From assembly GCA_026770585.1 (NCBI GenBank), contig MU646437.1, positions 143,041 to 157,822 on the forward strand: 14,782 nt of DNA, written 5' to 3'. The position numbers and the translations under genes were made by a program. Numbering within the stretch: the first letter of the stretch is position 1; every line of letters starts with the position of its first letter. This DNA is from Baffinella frigidus (taxonomy: Eukaryota; Cryptophyceae; Cryptomonadales; Baffinellaceae). Below the pieces are notes generated by a model. That model saw only the letters and a list, made by a program, of their open reading frames with translations, was not told where the DNA came from and searched no databases. Positions 1-7,900 of the stretch are shown here, piece by piece.

Positions 1-158
1 TTAGGGTTTAGGGTTTAGGGTTTAGGGTTTAGGGTTTAGAGTTTAGGGTTTAGGGTTTAGGGTTTAGGGTTTAGGGTTTAGGGTTTAGGGTTTAGGGTTT
101 AGGGTTTCCTATTTTGGGTTTAGGGTTTAGGGTTTAGGGTATAGATAGGGTTAAGGGT
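1..158 (+). repeat. Telomere-type (TTTAGGG)n array
   Basis: About 20 near-perfect TTTAGGG heptamers run from the window edge. A TTTAGAG variant lies near 35-41 and an interruption near 104-117, and the array decays after about 140. The unit is the plant/alga-type telomeric repeat. The G-rich strand is on the + strand, so the array points into the window. A left-hand chromosome end would read CCCTAAA here, so this looks interstitial or inverted, unless the assembly is wrong. Confidence 0.93.
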
Positions 159-902
159 GTGAAGGGTGACCTGAAGCGAAGCGCAAAGGTGTGTCCACAT
201 GCAAAGCTGAATGTGCCCGAGGGCTGCCGCACCAAGTCGCTTTCAGTTGCGCACTTTCACCGGTTTATTCACCATCCAGATCCGCAGCTAGGCTGGGAGT
301 GTCGTACATGTTGCTACAGGAGGATTGGTCGGCTTTGCACTCAAGGTACATTCAGCTCAAGCCAGGGGCACACTCTGGATGGGAAGAGAAGACTCTGCAC
401 GCCACGCGTACAAGTCGCTTTACTCTCGCTCCACATTAGGCCCGCGCAAACACTGAGCCTAAGTTGACGGAAGCCCTGGGCAGTTGTGAGCCTCGGTCGT
501 ACAGGTGACGAGCCTCGGTAGTTGACAAATGAAGTCATCTTTGATCTCGCTAGTGTGTCGGGCCTGGGCCTGCGCGGCCTCTCTCCTCCCAAGCGGGGTC
601 TCAGCCGTACATGTACTGCCTCAAAACTGGCTGCTTGCTCACGTGGACTGGCCCGAGGCCTCGTCAACGGACCCAGCGCAGGGGCAAGTCCCACTAGAGA
701 GAAGACTTTATTGAACTGGTGACGGCGAAAAGATCTCCAGTAAAGTCAACCGAAAGTTCGAAGCTTCGTACTCAATCTGAAAATGAGTTTGGACCTAAGG
801 ACAACCTGCGGCGCTCGATTAGCTCAATTGGCAAGCGCCAAACCTTGAACACGGTCCTGAAGGCCGCGAGGCCCAAACATCCGATCATTTCGTCCTCAAT
901 CT
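159..902. other. Subtelomeric-type spacer without a recognised gene
   Basis: Several open frames of 60-118 codons exist on both strands, but none shows a family motif or splice-consistent extension. The best candidate is the + frame from 719 to about 897. It reads a lysine/serine-rich, low-hydrophobicity stretch (for example SENEFGPKDNLRRSISSIGK) that could be a terminal exon of an unseen gene, and it runs into the fold-back element at 903. I could not find a convincing start or partner exon. A short direct repeat built on GAGCCTCGGT occurs at 489-524. Confidence 0.5.
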
Positions 903-1021
903 ACAGGGGTACCTCGCTCATAAGAAAGCGCCCCCCCCTAGGACCCTACAGTAGGCCCATGCGTATGGCCCTATGGTGGTCCCACGGGGGGTGCGCTTTC
1001 TTATGAGCGAGGTACCCCTGT
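903..1021. mobile_element. Fold-back/MITE-like element, family A copy 1
   Basis: A 119-bp element bounded by near-identical inverted arms. The left arm starts ACAGGGGTACCTCGCTCATA and its reverse complement closes the element at 993-1021. The first 29 bp match perfectly, and similarity continues into a C-rich stretch and GGACC. There is no coding capacity. No clear target-site duplication is seen beside this copy. A second copy lies 131 bp downstream. Confidence 0.85.
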
Positions 1022-1152
1022 GAATCCTTCAACGTAAGACGAGCGCCCCGGCCTTAGCATGGTCCTAGAGGCTATGTGGCGCGAGAATCGAAGTCTACAC
1101 CCAGGATCCCGAGGGCGCTCCGGGGCCTAGGCGCGTCACGGGTGCCTGGACT

Positions 1153-1272
1153 ACAGGGGTACCTCGCTCACAAGAAAACGCCTCCTCTTAGGACCGTACA
1201 GTAGGCCTATGCCTAGGGCCCTATGGTCGTCCTAGGGGGGGGGTCGTCTTTTTATGAGCGAGGTGCCCCTGT
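1153..1272. mobile_element. Fold-back/MITE-like element, family A copy 2
   Basis: A 120-bp relative of the element at 903-1021 in the same orientation, with the same TIR (ACAGGGGTACCTCGCTCA ... TGAGCGAGGTGCCCCTGT) and the same core (CAGTAGGCCTATGCCTAGGG). The arms have several mismatches, so it looks older. If a T/A pair is included, the ends read TACAGGGG ... CCCCTGTA, which would suit a TA target site. This is inferred from one copy only. Confidence 0.82.
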
Positions 1273-1317
1273 AAGCCCCACTCCTTCCCAAGGCAGGCCC
1301 GTCCGAGCCTGCCCGGT

Positions 1318-1404
1318 CTGGGGATACTACCCCAATAGGATAATCCACTCACCCCGACAGCCTCGTTGAGAGGGGGAGTCTGGGGATGCTACCCCATGTA
1401 GGAT
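1318..1404. repeat. Direct repeat with internal hairpins, 3' flank of the minus-strand gene
   Basis: CTGGGGATACTACCCCA at 1318 recurs as CTGGGGATGCTACCCCA at 1380, a period of 62 bp. Both are followed by a TAGGAT-like tail. Each copy is itself a TGGGG/CCCCA stem with a 6-base loop. They lie just downstream of the TAG that ends the minus-strand gene, so they would be in its 3' UTR or 3' flank. Function unknown. Confidence 0.6.
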
Positions 1405-1437
1405 GACCGGAGTGACTTTCCCCAGATACGGCTGAAG

Positions 1438-4400
1438 CTAGCGACCAGACGCCTCCAGGAGCGGGAGCATGCTCTCGAGGATCTGCCTGTCTCCCTGGAA
1501 AAGGGGTGGCCAACTTGGATCATGATTTAGGTCCGTTAGATTCTTCGAGCTCCCAACATAGTAAGCGGACACCAGAACTGGTTCTGTAGAAAGAGCATGC
1601 TTCCTTTCGGATCACATCAGTCTCCCTGGACAAGGGGTGGCCAACTTGGATCATGCTTCTCTCCACACGAGTTCTCTCCACACGAGTTCCTCAGTCTCGC
1701 GCCTCAACCCACCGGGGAGTTCATCGTGTCCAACCTCGGGGGGCTCAATCGAAACGATCGAGGAGACCGCACCCGGAGGCGAAAAGGGCTACGTTTCGCG
1801 AACACACTATGTACGTCTTCGTCAAACGTTGCGTTTTTGAACACAAAGTGGCGAAAATTCGCGAAATTGACCGAACTTGTCGAAAAAGAGCCCAAATTTG
1901 AATCAAATTTGAGGTCACATCCGAAACGAAGATACGGATTTAAAAGGACGTAGCCCTGTTCGCATCCGGGTGCGGCGTCCATGTCTCAATGTTCCTAGAC
2001 GGGCACGAGTCAAGAGCGCTCTCTGAATCTCACGGTGCGGAGGGGGCAGTGGCTCACCTGTTCCGAGACTCCCCAGAAAGGAGAGAGCTCCTTCTCTCTC
2101 GCGACGCCGAGGTTGTAGTACTTGGTGGCCTCTGCGAGCATCTCCTTGGAGGGGGGCTTGCCCATGGAGCCCTGGTTGAGGATGGGTGTTGCGATGCATG
2201 GCGCAACAGAGGCGGTGTGCGGTGTGAGGGGCAAGGTGGGTGGTGTGAGGGGCAAGGAGCGCAACGAAAACAGAGAGGATACTCGAGTCACTGGGACAGA
2301 GGGGGGCATACCTCTGAGGGAAGGCTCAAGCGCGTGTAGCAATGCGCTACGCCGAACAGCGCATCCACCTACTTCCGGGTTCAGTGTGAGTCGAATCAGT
2401 GCCACTCAAGAGCACACCACGCCAGAGGGCTCGAAATATCCACTTTTGACATTTTTCAGGGGGAATTCTCTGAATACTCAAGTCAACGACGCCAGCTCTG
2501 GCGTGGATGAGGCGTCGGTTTCCCTCGAGCCCTCTGGCGTGGCAGTTCTGATTCACACGGGCTTGGGGTGCAGGTGTGTGCAGCGCGGTTCACACCAGAC
2601 TAGATTTCATCTCGGAAGATAACTGATTCAGTTCCTTTTCAATACGAGGTTGAGATTGCTGTCCGCGCCCATCAAGACAGTTGCTCAAGCCACACAGCGG
2701 GATACGAAGGGCGTTTCGGCCCATTTTGGGCCGAGTTTTCGTTACCTTATCCGTAGGAACCCCCCTATGCCCCTACGGGTTGCCTACCGTAGGGTCCTAG
2801 GTCTTATCGCTCAGGGGTTATTCACGAATCCCTTCGAAGCCCGCTGTGTGGAACACGTTCCTGGTCGAATACTCGCCTGGGTGTGTGGGTCTTTTAAGGA
2901 CACGAAACTGGTCATGGAGTCACCAAAAAGACCCCTACATGTGGGTCTTTGGGGGGTATGGCACTTGACATGGAGTCACCCCAAAAGACCCACAGGGAGG
3001 ACGCTTCGCACCGACTTGCGCGCATCCTTCGGACACACTTCGATGAACGTTTTGTAGTGGTTGATTGCCTGTCACACCCAGGACGGCACGGGGATTACAA
3101 CGCATATTTTTGGCAGTTGATTGCATCACGATTCAACAAGCACGTCAAATTTTTGATTGTATGATGCAGTTCTGACGGGCGCTCTCTCCCTCGTGAGATC
3201 TGAGGCTGGCCCTCGCATGTCCTATTTCGCAGATCTGTGTTCATAGGCTAACGGCCTGGAAATGGGGTAGTCAGGCATACGGTATTGCCTAGGACCTTCT
3301 ATCGTAGGCCGAGGGATCCTAGGACCAAAAAGTCTCGGCCTACGGTAGGAGGTCCTAGGCAATCCCGTAGGCCTAACTACCCCATTTTCAGGCCGTTACC
3401 CTATTAGTGTGCTCCTGTACCTCCAGGTGGGGGGTGGGACCTTCGGGAGGTCGCTGATTTGTTTCGCGGCAACACCGAGCGTGTAGTGAGAGTGGTAGAA
3501 GTTGGGGTCGATCTCCAGGCTCAAGAGAGAGAAGCGTTGGAGCTCGCCCCATTTCTGGAGAAACCCGTTGAGCGAGCCCAGAAGTTCGCACACGCGCGCC
3601 GACGGGGGAGACTCCCTCTGGAGCTGGGCGAAAAGTGGGAGGGAGGTCGTGGGGTCGCCCGATAGAATCCCCTGCGCACGAAACCACAGGTCAGATCACG
3701 ACCCTGGATTGCACGAGAATTCACCACGTTAGACACAGCCTCCTCAGGGGGGAATACACCGTGGCTGTTTCAGTATCTTGGTGCTTGGTTCTTGGTTTCA
3801 AAAGTGAGCACTCTCCCAGTGCTCATCCAGTTGCAGGACGGAGGGAGGTGGAGTTAGAATCCATCCGGAAAATGCTCGTATGAGCGGCCGACACGGGGTA
3901 CAGTAGTGGCACAATGCGTAGCATATGCGGCGCTGACGCTGGTTGTTCGGCAATAAATTATCGATCTCTCTTTCTGCAGGACGGACCTGGACAAAGAGGG
4001 CCCGGCAGCGCATCTTGGGTGAAGTCGACGGGTTCTTGATGAGGCGTTGGGCAAAGGATCGCCCCCATTCTTTGTCTTTCAAATCAAGAACAGGCGCGCG
4101 CTCGTTGATGAAATGTGCCTGGTTTCGGGTTCTGGGTTTCACCGTGTCTAAATCCCTCGCACTCGGTGGTGGTTTCCTGCACGATGGGGGGACTCACTGC
4201 AGTTCGCGGGTCCAGCTTTCAATGTGCTCGGATTGGTGTTCGGGCGTCCGGCTTGGTGGTTGAGGTTCAAAGGACAAGAGGTCGCTCTTCCGTTGCAGGG
4301 AGTTGCAGTTACTCTCTGCCAGGTAGGGTCTGGGGAAAGGGGGGTAGCCTCGTAGAGATGCGAAAACGCCTCCTCCCCAAGATCCCCTTGATCTTTCAGA

Positions 4401-4952
4401 TCCATAAATGCTGCGCCGTTGAAGGTTCAGTCTGGCGTTCTGAAAGGACGGGCTGTTGATGGTGGGGGTTCAATCTTGAGTTCTGGGGGGGGTCTACGAT
4501 GCAGGGTTGGGTCCAGGTTGCGGATATACCCAGGACGTGTTCCACAGCGCGAGAATATGCCTTGCACTCCGTGAAGCCCTCCCGCATCGCTGCCTCCCCG
4601 ACGATCTGTGTGTTTGGGCAGCACGAGTCGTTCAGTCGTTGCACCAATCGATCGTGGCTCTCTCCTCAAAACAGAGTTGATTCCATGTTCCAGCCCTCCT
4701 CGATTCTATGGTGGAAAGGATCGGACCTTGATACGCTCCAACTTCGCCTCCACCGCGGGTCTTCCCTGCGGACTGTGTAACTTCGGTGGTGCCCTCTGGC
4801 CCAACATCGCGAGCGTCTGCATGGCGGCCAGAGCGGCCTCTTTCATCCCGGGCTTGCCCTCTCCTTTGTCGAGCAGCTCGCGCGTCGCCCCGGCCGGGTC
4901 TGGCGCGGATGACGCGGAGCGCACACCTTCGCCGCTGTTGAACGCCGGGAAC
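1438..4952 (-). CDS. Exons 13-19: helical C-terminal region with a TPR-like repeat
   Basis: Exons 4952-4727, 4605-4530, 4410-4313, 4118-3987, 3671-3441, 2171-2058 and 1494-1438 join in phases 0, 1, 0, 0, 0, 0. The product is rich in helix-forming stretches: GMKEAALAAMQTLAML, AMREGFTECKAYSRAVEHVL, EWGRSFAQRLIK, and ARVCELLGSLNGFLQKWGEL. A TPR-like motif reads SLEIDPNFYHSHYTLGVA, and EMLAEATKYYNLGVAREKE follows. Terminal exon 1494-1438 encodes RQILESMLPLLEASGR then TAG. The family of this region is not recognised. The 1269-bp intron before exon 18 is packed with fold-back elements. Confidence 0.75.
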
Positions 4953-7900
4953 CTGTCAATTCACCACCTGTCAATGAAAGGCCAAAGGTTGTAGGGTGCC
5001 GGGAGCATTGTGTCGGATGAAGTCAGATTCACGCATGGAAGTCCGAATTGAGAGGGAGAGGGACAGTACTCGACGAACTTTTTGCACTCTCCCTTGTGCC
5101 CGTCGTCCTCCTTTTTCCAATGCGCCTTCTGGCACGCGGCTGAGCAATACACCGCCACCCTGCCAGCCACAGGTCTGGGGCATCAGAGAGGTCTCTCGCG
5201 GAGAGAGACACTGCAACACGTTTGGAACAGCCTCGCCATTGGTTCCGTTGTGATGGAGTTGCCTTCGTTGGTCGTCTAACCCTCTCTGACCCCCCCCCCC
5301 CCCTCAAGGCGCTGAGCAGGACAGGCGCCGCTGGTGCTTTCATCGCCGGAGGGAGAAGACAAGTGCGTGAGGTCTCGTGTGAGGTCTCGCAAGAGACGGG
5401 AGCTCACTTGCATCGGCCGCAGACGAACGGCTTCTTTCCATCTGGGGTGGGAGTCCCGCATTCCAAACAGACCGATTCCTCCAACTGCGCAACGCACAAG
5501 GTCAGAGTGCGGGGACTAGTGGGTTCGGGGTGAGATGGGAGGATTGTGAGATGAGAGGTTGGGGGTTCGACCCAAGGTGGGAAGTGAAAGAAATCATGAA
5601 GGGACCTTTCATATCATCTTGAGGAATGTCGGGATGTGTACCAGGGGTCGTCTCGCGTTGAACTCGTCGAGGATGCCCGCATCATTGAGTGTGCTGACAT
5701 ACTCCACCGCTTTGCGAAGCTCCTGGTAAGACGTAGTTCTACAGTTAGCATCGTGTGGTTCTGGGTTGTTGGCGCAGCGTGCTGCGGGTTTTGGGTTCGG
5801 ATGGATGCAACAGCAATGAAGCAACCCTCAAATCGAGAACGAGGTGAGACATCCAGAACATTCCGCGCTTTGTCTTTCGAAAGAGAGAGAGAAAGAGGAG
5901 GGGGGACGAGAGGAGAGTGAGTACCTCCGCCCCTCCAGTCTTGCGCGCATTCTCGTTCCACCTTCAGGGTGGCAAATGTCAGCTCTGGGGACCTGGACTT
6001 GGATGCAGCGGCTCCGGCGCACTCAGCAAACAAGAAACACACCAGACACGTTGCAAAGCCTACGCGCGATGACACCAAGAATTGCAACCCGCCCATCTGC
6101 TGGGTGTCCACCGATACTCCCAGTAACGGTTGCTTGAACAGCACGGCTCACAAAGAGATATGACTGGAACTGAGTGGATCAAGCGAGGGCGATCACCTCC
6201 TAGCCTCGACCGCCGCAGTAACCGCTTTCCTCTCCTGCCGTTTCGATGGACGCTTCAGAGAAGGATCCGTGATTTGTGCCCTGGAGTGGATAGTGGAGGG
6301 CGTGTGGGGAGAAGAGGCGACCCAACACGTGTTGGGTTTCTGGGGTCGCACCTTCTGTTCCTTGGTCTCAGCCTCGCCCTTCCTCACTTGGAGCTCACCG
6401 CGACCCAATCGATCCATGGTTCGCTTGGTCACCCTCGCCACCGCTGGATCTACCAGCATGCGCATGTTGTCCCACTCCTTGTTGCCTTCGATGATGACCT
6501 TCTTGACCCTGTCCAGGACATCATGGGACCTTTAGTTGTCCTTAAGGTTCTTTTAAGTCCCACCATAGGCGGACACTGGAACTGGTTCTGAACAAAAGCA
6601 ATGCTTCCTTTCGGATCACATGGGGAAAATTTTCATAGAGTTGAGAAATTGTTCTTCCAGAGTATTCAATGGCGTGGCATGAAAGTTGTTACTTGCGAGG
6701 TAAGGGTCTTGGTTGCAGGTTTCAAGGTGCAAGATTGCGCTTTCGGGGTAGGGGGTTCGAGCTCCCGAGTTGAGGGTCCAGGGTCTACTTTGGGACGCCG
6801 TTTACGATGCCTTCCTTAGCGTTGTGGTGGAGGCTGTTGTTACGCACGGTGACTTGGCGTCGCACATCGTACCTGATACAGGGCACCACAGTCGCTCAGC
6901 GAACTGAACCCCCCCGGCGGCTTTCCAGATCGCCCTAGAGGGAGGGACTCCTCACGGATTGAAAAGCAACAACAGCGAGCGTCTGGTCGATGCGAGTGGC
7001 CCCAGAGTTGTAACCCGTACCCGAGTGTGGCGTGCCAGGGGGCAGTGGAGGTACCCGATGAAGATTCCATGCACGGTGTTGTGATGGATTGTGTTGTCCT
7101 CCAGGAGCGCAGTGCCGCCATCTTGCACCAAGATCCCGTCGAGCGTTGACTTTCGCACCTGCCTCGGCAGGAAAGCCTCAGTTCAACAGAGTGTGCTGCA
7201 CCAATGTTTCGCACCAACGCACTCACAGAGCCAGCACGATGGCGGCTGAGTTCCAAGACGGGAGGGTTGGGCGGATCCCGGACCTCACAGCTCTTGACAG
7301 AAGCCGATCCCCTGCCTTCCACCACGATTCCCCAGAGGTTGCTGTCCACGGTGCATCTTGTCATCGTAAGCTCACCATCCTGGAGGTTGGGATCGAGAGT
7401 TCAAGCAACCGACGCCCCCCTGCTCGGTGCAGGATTCGGCCGAGAGATTGGGTCTCACGTTTCGAGTCGCAAGTACAGGTATGGGGGTGTTGATTCTGGA
7501 TATTCACCTGGCAGACGACGCCGCCTGCGAACTCGTGGCCTTCCACAGTGCAGCGAGTGATCCTCGCAGACTTGCCTCCGCACCACAGCAGCACTCCCTG
7601 CGAGGAGAGAAACCATGCCATGTCATGCACCATCAACCACTCTCCAACACGTAGAGGTTGCGCTGTACTCCACCAAATCGCAGACCACTAGTAATCGCAG
7701 GGGTTTCTGCGCGAACCACCCCATCTCGCCTGGAAAGACGATGGCTGGGAAGGTGTCGACAGTAGTGAGGTGATTCTGAATGAGGCTTCCTGTTTCGTGG
7801 AAAGCGTACCATAGTGACTGGACGCCAGTCACTGTGGGCGAAGAGGTGGTGGGGCATGGAACAACACCTGCCTGTTGTTGCTGCGAAGCTCGCAGTTGTC

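Noticed and set aside
1704-1982. Overlapping open frames of 80-118 codons on both strands.
   Set aside because: They lie in the last intron of the minus-strand gene and show no family motif or splice-consistent ends.
6130-6591. 153-codon open frame on the + strand.
   Set aside because: It is the antisense shadow of exon 8 and its flanking introns. The minus frame fits the neighbouring exons in phase.
6540-6595. Exon after CTTTTGTTCAG on the minus strand.
   Set aside because: The frame that follows does not agree with exon 8, and the sequence belongs to the dispersed repeat.
7640-7735. Possible extra exon of the minus-strand gene reading SGLRFGGVQRNLYVLESG.
   Set aside because: Its only good acceptor is phase 2 while exons 3 and 4 already join in phase 0, and it meets a stop before a phase-compatible donor.
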